Below are positions 46,441 to 57,560 of a stretch of 64,000 nt of DNA, in pieces (position 1 is the stretch's first letter; the number at the start of each line of letters is the position of its first letter). Source of the stretch: Lates calcarifer (taxonomy: Eukaryota; Chordata; Actinopteri; Centropomidae); assembly GCF_001640805.2 (NCBI RefSeq), contig NC_066833.1:5688949-5752948 (forward strand), given 5' to 3'. Below the pieces are notes generated by a model. It made no database searches. It was not told the DNA's origin and saw nothing but the letters and a program-made list of their open reading frames with translations. The position numbers and the translations under genes were made by a program.

Positions 46441-47823
46441 CAGTGGGTGGGAAGAGGGCAAAAGTATGTAGAGATGGTGAAAGAATGCTGAAGCACTGGG
46501 TAGTGAATGAGTTGCGAACACACTGAGATTGGATGAAGATGGTTTACAAGCCAGTCCCTTTGCAGGGCTTACAACATGCTGGGCATCATAGGGTACAACC
46601 CTCTGGAATTCCCTACATCCCAGCAGAATCAGAAAGCCCAGAACTGTAATCACTAACTAGTCATTATTTCTGTTCATGCTAAAATGTTTTATTTTTATGG
46701 TCTGTATTATTCTGTTTTCTGTATCTGTTTGTGTGCTATCATGAATGGTTACTGCTCTTGTATTATTACTACAGCAGTAATTTTATATGCACTGATTTTA
46801 AACTGCAACATATCATTTTTATGATTGCTTGACCCATCAATGAACATCAAGGAACTGGTATCTAAACCCAGCTTTGGCTATATACACATGTACAGTACAT
46901 TGGGCACTGCTTTTGCTACTGTAAATGCTTCTCTATACTTAATTACCATTTATTACCATTACAAATATACCAAATAAAGCATACAGTTAATTGTTATGAA
47001 AATCATTTTTAAAGGTCTTGTGCTCCCATGATGCCATCTATTAAGATTTTAGCTGGTTCCTTTGGCAACCAAAACTATTTTTGAAAAAGTCTTTTATTCC
47101 AAGTACAATCAGTATTTTAATCTAAAAAACTGAGAAACATTTAGTGTAGTTTTTAACTTGTGTACTGTAGTGTACTCAACACTTAAGTGTTTCTTAGTCT
47201 CAGTAGTATCTTGTTTATACATTTGTTTTATATGACTCTTATTTTATTTGTTACATGTTCAAGTGGCTTTCATATTTTGGTGAGCCAAACATAATTTTCT
47301 ATTCTGGGGGAAAACTAGGTTCTATTCTATTCTATTCTTCAGTTAGTGCTATTATAATTAGTCTGATTGCCATGAAAACATTTCAAGACAATACATTGAA
47401 ATTATCTTGTTAACTTGCAATACTGAGTGCCATGCTTCACACCTATGAATGTACAGCCTACTTTACTCCTTGGAACTGTGTGCAGGTTTTGCACCTGACC
47501 ACACGTGGGTGTGACCAAAACTGTAAAAGTCTTGACAACTTCAGTAATTGTGTATTTGTGTGCACTGTGTGCAACTGATAATTGATACCACATGTGGATG
47601 CATGTGGATGTTATTCCACATGCAATATTTTCCAATTAACAAGGGAAAATTAAAACTGTAACTCTGTAATGTGTTAGGATTATGGACAAGTAACAACAAT
47701 TTTATTCTTTTTTTTTTTTAAACTATAATTGACACTGCCTATCAGTCCAGTACTTGATCAATGTTTTTGTTTTGTTTACTCCATTTGATTACTGTACAGA
47801 GAAGAAATCCAAAACAAAATTTA
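46441..47823. other. Intergenic DNA, no gene seen
   Basis: A short TTCTA repeat lies near 47320-47340 and a T-run near 47708-47720. The frames are incidental. Confidence 0.45.
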
Positions 47824-48509
47824 TGGTATCACTTTATATTACACATATTCGCCATTAACTAGTTGCTTATTCACATGCATATTGGAAAGTTATTAGTGAT
47901 TATGAAGCATGACATGGACATGGACTACAAGTCCATCCTGCTTACTGATAATAAGTAAGGAAGTTGTTGTACAAGAATTTATGATCTTAATATTGACCTT
48001 GTAAGGTAGTAGTAACACTAGAAAAGTAATTCTCCCTTATTAACACCTGATAAATATGGTCTTTTGTTACATAACTAAACACGAAACTGATGATCAAGAC
48101 CTCACTTTAGAAAAGGGAACACATTCTGAGTTACAGACACTTTATTTAGACTTATTTGGACACTATTAACACTTGCAGTTTTGTCTTCTTTTGTGTAAGA
48201 AATGACAATATTTATCAAGTGTCAGTAAGGGAGAATAATTGCTACTAGTACCTTGTAAGGTCCATACTGAGCAAAGCATATTAACATGTATATTTATCAT
48301 AATTCATGTACAACAATGTCCTTACTTACAATCAGTAAACAGTAATTACGAGGTTACTGAGGGAAAACTCTTAGTTAATGGACTAGTAGCTGTAGAACAT
48401 GTATATAATATAATAAGTGCTTTACAATGATTAATAAAGAGCCAATATGCATGCTAATAAGTAACTGGTTAATGGTGAATACGTGTAGCCTAATATAAAG
48501 TGTTACCAG
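47824..48509. mobile_element. Fold-back MITE of about 690 bp
   Basis: The left end reads TGGTATCACTTTATATTACA. The reverse complement of the right end reads TGGTAACACTTTATATTAGG. The arms continue with ATTCnCCATTAACnAGTT and GCATGCATATTGG-type words. The interior is also inverted: CTTGTAAGGTAGTAGTAACA near 48000 faces its complement near 48260. It is a full-length inverted repeat of a family common in teleosts, without coding capacity. Confidence 0.75.
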
Positions 48510-48917
48510 ATTTACTTAGCAGCAAAGCAACTCACCACATAATTGTGTTGGAATTGGAATAAAAAGTGGGCCAGTACTCTGAACTAGCAGCTCTAATGCC
48601 AGTGGTTTTAATTTTAGGTAAAGTACCCTAGTATGAAATGCAGATAACAGTAATGAAAATATATAGATTTTATTATTTTTGAAATAATGATATGGAGCAA
48701 ATTTTCTTCCTGTACCCTAAAACCAGGTCCACAGTCAGAACCAGGTTATGCAGACATCCCTAATAAAACTCAAAAAGTAGGGACAATTTTTTATTAAGTT
48801 TGTATCTATTCAACAGAAAACTTTTGGACCATGAATTTAGTATATTAACATCAACTTATAATAATTTCCCCCTCACAGAGAAAGAATTGGTTTCAGTCAA
48901 ATCATCAAAATCTCTCT
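48510..48917. other. 3' flank of TAAR-H
   Basis: It shares AGTACTCTGAACTAGCAGCTC with the 3' flank of TAAR-C (28312-28333), so the duplication of C/H extends beyond the coding region. No gene. Confidence 0.6.
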
Positions 48918-50072
48918 CTACACCATATTGGCCTCACTGGAGCCAGGCTGCAGTATCTGAAGTGTAACAATGTGTTTAATAGCTTTTCTGAACCAGGGGT
49001 AGAAAAACACATAGATCACAGGGTTTAGACAGGAGTTAAAGTACAACAACCACATCTCAATCGCTGCAGATGATGCCCCTACCAAGTTGCTCTCTGCTGC
49101 AACAGCAAAACAATAATATGGACAGGAGCACAGAAGAAACACAACTACTACAACACCAAGAGTCCTGGCTGCTTTCAATTCAGATTTCTTAGCTTTGACA
49201 GTCTCTGGACGCTGAAGTGTGACAGCCGCAATGTGAGAGCGCATGGCACGAGCCTGAGACACAGCCACCACAAATACTCGCAAATACAAAAGTATAATGA
49301 CTAAAATGGGACCTAAAAAGGTCACAACAAGATCAACCATTCCTTCAGCAAAATTTACAACAACTACACAATCTCCATAACAGGAGTTATACCTGTTTGG
49401 TTGCTTTAAGAAATCCCTCAATATCCAACTGCTATGGACAGCAGAAAATATCCAACACAGATAGACACAGAGTTGAACTCTTTTCAGAGTAAGTTTGGTG
49501 GTGTAAAACATGGGGTCACAAATAGCAATGTAGCGGTCAACTGATATGAGCACCATGCTTCCTACTGAAACACTGACAACGAGAAAACCTAAAAAGTAAT
49601 GCGCAGCACATATAAGGTCACCCAGGATCCAGCAGCCTTGGTTGTGGAGAAGCAGAACTGGCATCTGCAGGGAACCCACAAGGAAATCTGCAACAGCCAG
49701 AGAGAGGAGGAGGAGGTTGGTGGTGGTGTGGAGCTGCCTGGAATGGGAGAGTCAGTATCAACATGATATATATAAAGCACAATATTACAGGCTAATCCTA
49801 TACACTATTTACATGCTAGAGGAGCAATGATGTGATGTTATGTTGCCTAGCTGGGAAAAAAAGATATATTTTTAGGCCATGCAGAGAAATTTTTATCTCT
49901 GCCTGAAGTGGGAGATAGAGATGATGACCAGCAGGTTAAGAACCACAGTGAGCAGAGTGATGCAGGACAACAGGCTGTAAATGAGCGTGGTCTCTGGATG
50001 AGGATGCATTGTCTTCCTGCAGGAGGTGTTGAGTTCGGGAAAGCAGAGTTCAGCTTCTTCCATGACCTCCAT
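48918..50072 (-). CDS. TAAR-H: class III-like trace amine-associated receptor, two exons, GC-AG intron
   Basis: Intact receptor of 329 aa. Exon 1 is 49903-50072 (MEVMEEAELCFPELNTSCRK) and exon 2 is 48918-49737. The 165-nt intron has donor AG|GCAGAGAT and acceptor CATTCCAG. An in-frame ATG 51 nt upstream (50123) would add a stretch that aligns with the 5' flank of the paralogues, so the ATG at 50072 is chosen. It has DRYIAICDP, Gly at 3.32, Asp5.42 (MVDLVVTFLGP), Ser at 6.48 (LLCSCPYY), and W7.40 and Y7.43 in [17 protein letters not shown]2 ends GSLQMPVLLLHNQGCW. Closest relatives in the window are C and I. Confidence 0.92.
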
Positions 50073-50320
50073 AGTCAGAGAGAAAGAGGAGAAGCTGCTG
50101 AGCTCTGATAGCTTTCTGATCAAAGCTCTTTGTTATGCAGCATATTTATCTTCTTTCATCCCCTCCCTCATTCCCATCTCCTGATACTCTTCTTTCTCTC
50201 TCTTGATCTCTCCCTCTCCCTCTATCTATCTACCGATCTACCTATCTACCTATCTATCTATATAAATTGTTTTAGAAGTAGACAGTGTTAAGTATAACTA
50301 CATATCAAAGCTAGGGTCAA
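50073..50320 (-). promoter_or_regulatory. Conserved 5' flank of TAAR-H
   Basis: It holds the GATCAAAGCTCTT block (+ strand, near 50118) and, beyond a degenerate (CTAT)n tract at 50220-50262, the outer block TTAGAAGTAGACAGTGTTAA shared with C, I and J. Confidence 0.4.
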
Positions 50321-51099
50321 CTAGGGTCAACAAGAAAACTGGATTAAACCCTCTTTCAGGGTTGTGAGAGGGTAGCAGGCAGTGGCAGGCTGCTTATGGG
50401 ACAAAAATTATTACTTAATTCCAGTCACTCTCAAACTACAAGCACCAGGTTTGAGTCAGAAGACCCCAGAATAGAAGACCCCTCTCTCCTCTTGTACTCT
50501 ATACTTCTCCCTGTCTGGGACTAGTTCAGAGACATGACAATTTCATACAGCAAACTGTGCTGTTCAGGGAGAACCAATACCACCTCTTGTGCTTTGCCAT
50601 GAATTTTATATGCCAATAGGAGATCACTTCAGAGTTGTAGCAATGCACTCAAGAGCACTGGGTTGAGATTTGCAAGTTATACTGTGAACCAAGTATCATC
50701 TCTCAAACCAGTGGTAACAATGGTAAACTGAGACAGAATTACTGGCATTTTCATCAGATTCTCTCGCTTAGAACCAACCATCTTGGCTGTATTGGTACTG
50801 GGAAACTCCCCTTAGTAGTTTATGACTACTCCCAGCTCCTCCACAGCAGGCTCAGCTGACACAGGCCAAACAGTTACCATGACATTCATCACTGGCATCT
50901 ACACCACTTTCTGCTAGATGTAAAGGTAAACTAAAAGTAAACTATTGACTGAAAGTAAACAACTGAGTGTTAATTATATGGGGAGTAATTAATGAATAAA
51001 CGAGAGAGTAACTTCAGGCAAAGTCACTGGATACATTTATAGTTACTGTAACTCATTCAATGTCAGTTAATGAGCTGTCAGAAACACAGTGACATCCAC
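50321..51099. other. Intergenic DNA, no gene seen
   Basis: No motif-bearing frame and no repeat I can name. Confidence 0.45.
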
Positions 51100-52460
51100 A
51101 TGATGTCTGTGGAGATTCTTAGTCATCCAGGTCATGGTTATCCAAGAGGGATTAAATCAAGGACAACTAAATGCAGATGTAGATATCTGAAGATGTTTCA
51201 CCTCTCATCTAGGACACCAAGAACTCCTTTGGAGGAACAGCACTGAGATGCTGGTTTAAATTTGTGGACAATACATAGGGCAAAATTAAAACCCAAATAG
51301 TGCAAGTCTTCACAGACCACATCAACTCAGTGGACAGGAACATTGGGTTCACATGATAGATTGTCAGGAATAAATACCTTTGCTTTTTTTGACTGCTGCA
51401 CACACTGAAGAAGAAAGGAGCCTCGACATTGAAATATAAAGGAAACCCACACATAGAGACCAATACTTACATTTACTAATTTAGCAGACAACATTACCCA
51501 AAGTGACTTACAAGTGAGGGACAGCACTAAAGCTTTAGCATAGAAGGGGGCCTTGAAATAAATATTAAGTACTAAATCTGGCAAAAAAAGAAGGCAAAGT
51601 CCAAGGAATCAGGTAAAGAGGTGCATAGGAGGTGCACAGTAGTGTTGGTGAGGCATGTTAGGGTGTACAGGTGTTAGGAGAGGAAATGCTCTTGGAGGAG
51701 ATGAGTCTTACAGAGATTCTTGAACACAGAGAGGGGCTCCCCTGTTCTGATAGCATATGGGAGCTCATTTTACCATTGGGGAACTGCAAATGACAACAAT
51801 CTGGACTGCGAATGCCTTGCGTGTAGGGATGCCAGATGATGTTCCTTAGAGGAACACAGTGGCAAAGAGGAGAAGCATAAGCCTGTATGATTGAGTTGAA
51901 GTTGATGTGCAAAGACCTAGAAGTTGGCAACCATGTACTTAGTTTTTGAATCTCACTACTATTGAAGAAAACTCTCAAGTACTTGATTCAACGTTTGCTG
52001 TAGTGGTGGTGATTTATTGGTATTTACTATCCAAAAGGTGTATTTTCTTTCTCACTACCCACTGGAACATAAATTGGGAGTTATCAGAACTCCACCAAAG
52101 TGATAATGTGCCAACAATTGACCAGACGCAAGAGGAGGAGCACAAACACCTAAAGGATGTGCAGATAGATCGTGGATACCCGAATTGGAGCTTTGTGAAA
52201 ACAGCCACAGGATCCAAGAACACCAACAGTAGTGAAGAAAAGAAGGAAAAATGCAACAACATCATCACCCTGTACATGTCTGGAGTATCTAGAAAACTCA
52301 GGAATGTCTTTAACAAGCACTGGATTTTTCAAACCAAGCGACACAGTGAGTGAGCAACTAGTCTATCTGAAAGACCACCCAGCCAAACACAAGAAAAGCA
52401 GTGGAGTGTCTGCAGTCCAATGCAGTAAGGAATCCACAGACCGCCATTTTCTACATTGTA
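51100..52460 (+). mobile_element. Penelope-like retroelement remnant with GIY-YIG-proximal region
   Basis: At 51100-51210 the sequence GATTCTTAGTCATCCAGGTC with TTTCACCTCTCATC looks like the repeat end of a Penelope-like element. RT-derived frames read KFVDNT, then QVFTDHINSVDRNIGF (about 51255-51345) and SLDIEI, then RKPTHRDQYL (about 51420-51470). After an inserted repeat (51468-51985) it resumes with DNVPTIDQTQEEEHKHLKD, GYPNWSFVKT (52100-52200) and FKPSDTVSEQLVYLKDH, then AVQCSKE just before where a GIY-YIG domain would start. The domain itself is lost. All frames are broken. Confidence 0.6.
51468..51985. repeat. Dispersed repeat inserted in the Penelope-like element
   Basis: It starts ATTTACTAATTTAGCAGACA with AAGTGACTTACAAGTGAGG. 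Further on come GGAGATGAGTCTTACAGAG and TGGGAGCTCATTTTACCAT, all phrases of a widespread fish repeat. The interrupted Penelope frame on both sides supports insertion here. Exact ends are not fixed. Confidence 0.5.
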
Positions 52461-52479
52461 AATTAATTCTGAAGAAATC

Positions 52480-53115
52480 AAAACTATGAAGGACACTTCA
52501 CACAGCACTCCATCAATCTCCTTCTTGGTCAAATAGCCCTTACATAGCCTGGAGGTGTATTTGGGGTCAATGTCCCATTGAAAAACAAATGATGGTCCCA
52601 CTAAGCGCAACCCAGATGGGATGGCATGTCGCTGCAGAATGCTGTTGCAGCCATGCTGGTTACATTTGTAAGTGTAATTTTGAATAAATCACCAACTGTG
52701 TCACCAGCAAAGCACCCCCACATCATCACACCTCTTCCTCCATGCTTCATGGTGGGAACCACACATGTAGAAACCATCCACTCATCTTTTGTGCATCTGA
52801 CAAAAATATGGCAAGTGGAAACCAAAAATCTCAAATTTCAACTCATCAGACCAAAGTATAGATTTCTACTCATCTAATGTCTATTCCTTGTGTTTCTTGG
52901 GCCTAGCAACTCTCTTCTTGTTGTTCGTCCTCAGAGGTAGCTTCTTTGCAGCAAGTCGTCCATGAAGGCCTGATTCACACAGTCTCCTCTGAACAGTTGA
53001 TGTAGAGATGTGTCTGCTACTTGAACTCTGTGAAGCATTTATGTGGGCTCAAATCAGAGGTGCTTTAATTTGCTGGTCTTAATGAGCTTTCTGCACAGTT
53101 ACACAATTGATCTCT
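52480..53115 (-). mobile_element. Tc1/mariner transposase remnant
   Basis: The minus frame at 52834-52601 reads VVPTMKHGGRGVMMWGCFAG, then DTVGDLFKI, the core of a Tc1-type transposase around its second catalytic Asp region (normally VKHGGGSVMVWGCF). Degraded pieces on both sides include the DNA-binding end near 52900-53040. Frameshifts and the loss of flanking motifs show it is dead. Confidence 0.75.
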
Positions 53116-53179
53116 TCAACTTGGGAGTATTACAAAAATAAGACTGTATTTTCCCCAAAATTACCTAACAAAAGTGGCA

Positions 53180-53450
53180 AATTCCCCTGTTGTGTCATGT
53201 CTGAATTACTGTAATGCATTCTGCTCCAGGCTCAGTTAAAAAAGTACACACCACTGACAGCTGTTCAAGTTGCACAGCTTCTAGCTGGGTTGCAGAAGTA
53301 TCTTACTCTAGTTGTAGCTGCCCTCAACTGACTCCCAATGACTTTGAGGGCTGACTTCAAAAATTAGATTTTTCAAAAACATACAGTATAAAGCCCTTCA
53401 CGGTCTTGTTCCATCTTACATTAGTGATATATGACCTTATATGTTCTTGT
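53180..53450 (+). mobile_element. L2/CR1-type LINE fragment (C-terminal RT region)
   Basis: The plus translation in broken frames resembles LQLLAGLQKYLTLVVAA, then LPM..RADFK and YKALHGLVPSYISDI, the usual end of fish L2/CR1 reverse transcriptase ORFs. Short and interrupted. Confidence 0.5.
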
Positions 53451-53496
53451 TTGTAATCTGAGGTCATCAATTACAGCATTACTGGTTGTGTAGTCA

Positions 53497-54232
53497 CGTC
53501 CGTGTAAATAAGGGCCAATCAATTTGGAATAAGAAACCGGAAACAAAAAACAAGCCATTTTCCGATTTTTGTTTTGGAACAATGAAATTGGAAAACATAG
53601 AACAACTACAACTTTTAATTTCTGTTTTATGTTAACACAGGGAAAATGAGAAATCACTTACAGTCATTTTTATTTTTATTTTGCCCCGAAAGTCACCCAA
53701 TGAACAATTGCACAGGATCCCTATAAGCTAGCACAGTCCTTTTCTGTGCTGCCCAGCTAAGGTGAATAAAGCTAGTCTTAGCTAGCTATCTTCGCCCATC
53801 TAAGGTGAAAATAGATGAGGAAGAAACACCCTGCTAAGAACCCACATCTTTGTGTTTTGGTTGTCCTTTTATATGCTACCCAAAATATCTAGCTAAGGCC
53901 GACTTTATTAGCCTTAGCTGGGCAGCATAGAAAAGGACTGTGCTAGCTTATGGGGATCCTGTGCTATCATTCTCTGGGTGACTACCAGGGCAAAATAAAA
54001 ATGTATTTAAATGTACAAAGAAATAGACACTTTTATTGATTTCTCATTTTTCTGTGTTAACATAAAACAAAAATTCAAGTCTTTTTGTTTTTTGATTTCA
54101 TTATTCCAAAATGAAAAATGGCTCTTTTTTTCCCGGTTTCTTGTTCCAAAACAAAAAATGGGAAAAGGCTTGCCATGTGTTTTCTGTCTTCCCACTCCAA
54201 AACAAAAATTGATTGGCCGTTATGTACACAGA
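53497..54232. mobile_element. Fold-back element of about 735 bp with arms of about 300 bp
   Basis: The left arm begins GTAAATAAGGGCCAATCAAT and the right arm ends ATTGATTGGCCGTTATGTAC, its complement with few changes. Inner blocks also face each other: CAATGAACAATTG-side GGATCC, GCTAGCACAGTCCTTTTC and GCTGCCCAGCTAAGG on the left match CCTTAGCTGGGCAGC, GAAAAGGACTGTGCTAGC and GGGGATCC on the right. The centre is at about 53825-53860. Non-coding MITE or foldback transposon. Confidence 0.8.
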
Positions 54233-54382
54233 CCCAGTCAAAGGCCTACGTTTACAAGAAGATCTCAGGTTATTCTTTGTTTTGAATATTGTAAATGACT
54301 ATATTTGATTTTCTTACAATGTTACTTAGGTAGTTCTGTTGCTTCTACTTCTTCCACACCTTGTCCACCAAGTGGGATTCTA

Positions 54383-54418
<36 letters not shown>

Positions 54419-55003
54419 CATTATTATTATTATTATTATTATCCTTTTCATTCTCCCTGAAACCCAAGTGACAGATAACACAGATGTAACACAAATGCAG
54501 ACACAGTGATACCAAGACACCTATTTTTGTGTCAAGCATAAACTTTAATATCACGTTCTCTTGTCCTTTCATGGTCATAATGGACCAATGGACCAATTTC
54601 TGTAATTGTGAGATCAAAAAAGTTTTTAAAATTAAAACAATGTGTGGTGGTATAAGTGGAACAAAACTGGGTTTTGGTAACATACAGGTGTTGCCATGAA
54701 AATAAAGTCCAGAAGGTTCCCCCCAGCAACTGCAGTGTTTTTTGTTGTTGTTGTTGTTGTTGTTTTGTTTTTTTGGAGGGGTGGGGGGTTAAGACTTTCT
54801 GGCTTCAGTCCCATTAGCATGACAGGGAATATGTGCAATCTAAAACAAATAAGAATAAATCTGGTTCTCTGACAGAGACACATTTATATGTAATTCTACA
54901 GTTGATCCAAACACAGTAATTTTGTCCATATATTCTTTAATAGTCCTGACTAAACTATGTATAAATTCTTTGTATTGAAGACAACTTAAAAATAATTTCC
55001 CAT
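54233..55003. other. 3' flank of TAAR-I with microsatellites
   Basis: (ATT)n is at about 54385-54442 and (GTT)n at about 54743-54762. The minus frame 54345-54683 with its Asn run is the translated ATT repeat, not a gene. Confidence 0.6.
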
Positions 55004-56278
55004 CTACAGTATGTTGGCCTCAGTGGAGCCCGGCTTCAATAATTGAAATGTAACAATGTGTTTAATAGCTTTTCTGAACCAGGGGTAGAAAAACACATAG
55101 ATCACAGGGTTTAGACAGGAGTTGAAATACACCAGCCAAAGCTCAATGGCTGCAGATGATGCCCCTACCAAGTTGCTCTCTGCTGCAACAGCAAAACAAT
55201 AATATGGACAGGAGCACAGAAGAAACACAACTACTACAACACCAAGAGTCCTGGCTGCTTTCATCTCAGATTTTGAAGCTTTTACAGTCTCTGGACGCTG
55301 AAGTGTGACAGCTGCAATGTGAGAGCGCATGGCACGAGCCTGAGACACAGCCACCACAAATACTCGCAAATACAAAAGTGTAATGACTAAAAAAGGGCCC
55401 AAAAAGGTCACAACAAGATCAACCATTCCTTCAGCAAAATTCACTACAACTACACACTCTCCATAACAGGTGCTATACCTGCCTGGTTGCTTAAAGAAAT
55501 CCCTCAGTATCCAACTGCTGTGGACAATAGAAAATATCCAACACAGACAAACACATAGTTGAACTCTTTTCAGAGTGACTTTGGTGGTGTAAAACATGGG
55601 GTCACAAATAGCAATGTAGCGGTCAACTGATATGAGCACCATGCTTCCTACTGAAACACTAACAACAAGGAAAGCAAAAAAGTAATGCAAAGCACAGATA
55701 ATGTCACCCAGAATCACACAGCCTTGGTTATGGAGAAGTAGAACTGGCATCTGCAGGAGACCCACAAGGAAGTCTGCAACAGCCAGAGAGAGGAGGAGGA
55801 GGTTGGTGGTGGTGTGGAGCTGCCTGAAATGGGAGAATATCAACACTGAATACATTGTTATATGAAGAAGTTGTAGACATACATGTTATTAGCAGTTCTA
55901 ATACTAGCAGTATGAATTGTTTTGTAGCATGGCTAAAAGCACAGTATTACAGAATAATTCCATACACTACTTATGTCCTAGAGGAAAGCAGATTTGCAGC
56001 AGCACATGCAATGGAGCAAATGTAACAAAACAACATAACATTATATTAACTAGCTGGAACCAGAAAAATTAACATTTTATAGATCAAGCAGAGAAATTTT
56101 ATCTCTGCCTGAAGTGGGAGATAGAGATGATGACCAGCAGGTTAAGAACCACAGTGAGCAGAGTGATGCAGGACAGCAGGCTGTTAATGAACGCAGCCTC
56201 CAAATGAGGACGTGTTGTCTTCCTGCAGGAGTTGTTGAGTTGGGGAAAGCAGAGTTCAGCTTCTTCCAAGGCCTCCAT
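55004..56278 (-). CDS. TAAR-I: class III-like trace amine-associated receptor, two exons, GC-AG intron
   Basis: Intact receptor of 329 aa. Exon 1 is 56109-56278 and exon 2 is 55004-55823. The 285-nt intron has donor AG|GCAGAGAT and acceptor CATTTCAG. Two adjacent ATGs (56279-56281 and 56276-56278) precede GAGGCC. The second aligns with the paralogues and is used here; the first would add one Met. It has an NNS sequon near residue 15, DRYIAICDP, Ala at 3.32 (HYFFAFLVV), Asp5.42 (MVDLVVTFLGP), Ser at 6.48, and W7.40/Y7.43 in [15 protein letters not shown]. It is close to H and C. TM2 ends GLLQMPVLLLHNQGCV, with Val where the others have Trp. Confidence 0.92.
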
Positions 56279-56545
56279 CATCAGAGAGAGAAGAGAAGCT
56301 GAAGCTGCTGAGCTCTGATAGCTTTCTGATCAAAGCTCTTTGTAATACCTGACTTATTTCTTTTCTTCCTCCCTCCTTTGCACCCCTCCCCCTCCCCTCC
56401 CATCCCTCTCTCCATCTGTTTATCTAGCTATCCATCCATCTCTCTATACCTTGTTAGCAGAAGTCTACGTTAATTACAACTACAAGTCAAAATGGGGTTG
56501 ACTAAAAATTTGAGACACACATGGAGGCAGACTGCTGAAGATTGC
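56279..56545 (-). promoter_or_regulatory. Conserved 5' flank of TAAR-I
   Basis: It holds GATCAAAGCTCTT (+ strand, near 56329) and the outer block TTAGCAGAAGTCTACGTTAA followed by ACATGGAGGCAGACTGCTGA. The latter is repeated at the right edge of the window (63952-63971). Confidence 0.4.
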
Positions 56546-57136
56546 TGAAACACTTTCCAACTCTTGATTTCCAGACTGAACACTTTCATGAATAAAGCCA
56601 AATGCATGGTTATGATTATAAATGCAGGAAAGGTCAGGTCAGGTCTATGGTAACAGCCAGTTTATTCCATCTGCAGTTATGGCAAAGGACAATAAAGCAG
56701 AATAGTCATCTGATGTGGACAATAGCACATGCCACTCGCTCTCAGAGCAAATATTCCATCGCTTGTAGGATTACCCATCTGTTTACATTTTACACATTAA
56801 TGAAATCTGTATCTATATTTCCAGAGGGATCGTATAGTGGATTTAACTCATTTAAATAAATGGAATAAAACTCTCTCTAAAGATTATGGGAAAAGATACA
56901 AAAAATATCTAATATAAACAAAATATACTACAGATTTCATGTGCTGAACAGTTACCATTTTTCCAATGTTTGCTAATTAACAGTTCATACTAATAATAAT
57001 GCAACTCATTTACATTGCGAACCACAGGGGTAATAGCCCATAAAAATAACTTCAGTTATGTAACATTACTGCTGTCTATAAGAGAATATACAGTAACCTA
57101 CAATGTACCTGCAGTTTTGGCAAAGAACAATAAAGC

Positions 57137-57180
<44 letters not shown>

Positions 57181-57309
57181 TCTTAATTATATAATAATTA
57201 ATAAATAATTAATAATTAATCCGCACAGGAAATTCACAGTTCCAGCAGCATCAACAGACTTAGATAAAAGGTTGAAGGCATGCAATAAATATTGGGAATA
57301 ATAATAAAA
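56546..57309. other. Intergenic DNA with (GATA)n
   Basis: No gene seen. A (GATA)n microsatellite lies at about 57136-57180. Confidence 0.5.
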
Positions 57310-57560
57310 ACACTGCTAATAAAAAACACAATGAAGAAACTTCAAGTCCTGTGCAAAGTCCAGTGCAACCCCAGCAGTGTTGAGGTGCAGGTGGTTGGAG
57401 TTGCACCATGTGACAAAGTCCTGGATCAGTTTCCTGTACTCCTCCAATGTTGTTGAGGCATCATGAGACAAAGATTTCTGTTTTTTGTTCTTGCATGGAA
57501 GTTTGTGTTGTGTTGGAGTCCCGTGCTGATGGGAGGTCATTTCATGATAGCGTCAGACTC
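57310..57560 (-). mobile_element. LINE reverse transcriptase fragment
   Basis: The minus frame reads TLEEYRKLIQDFVTWCNSNH, then LHLNT. It resembles the thumb-proximal motif of L2/jockey-type RTs (DDFVxWCxxNxLxLNxxKTKE). About 80 residues, no flanking RT motifs. Confidence 0.45.

Noticed and set aside
54345..54683. 112-codon minus frame with an asparagine run
   Set aside because: The Asn run is the translated (ATT)n microsatellite; the rest has no similarity.
57136..57180. CRISPR-like array of short repeats
   Set aside because: Simple (GATA)n microsatellite without spacers; the organism is a vertebrate.
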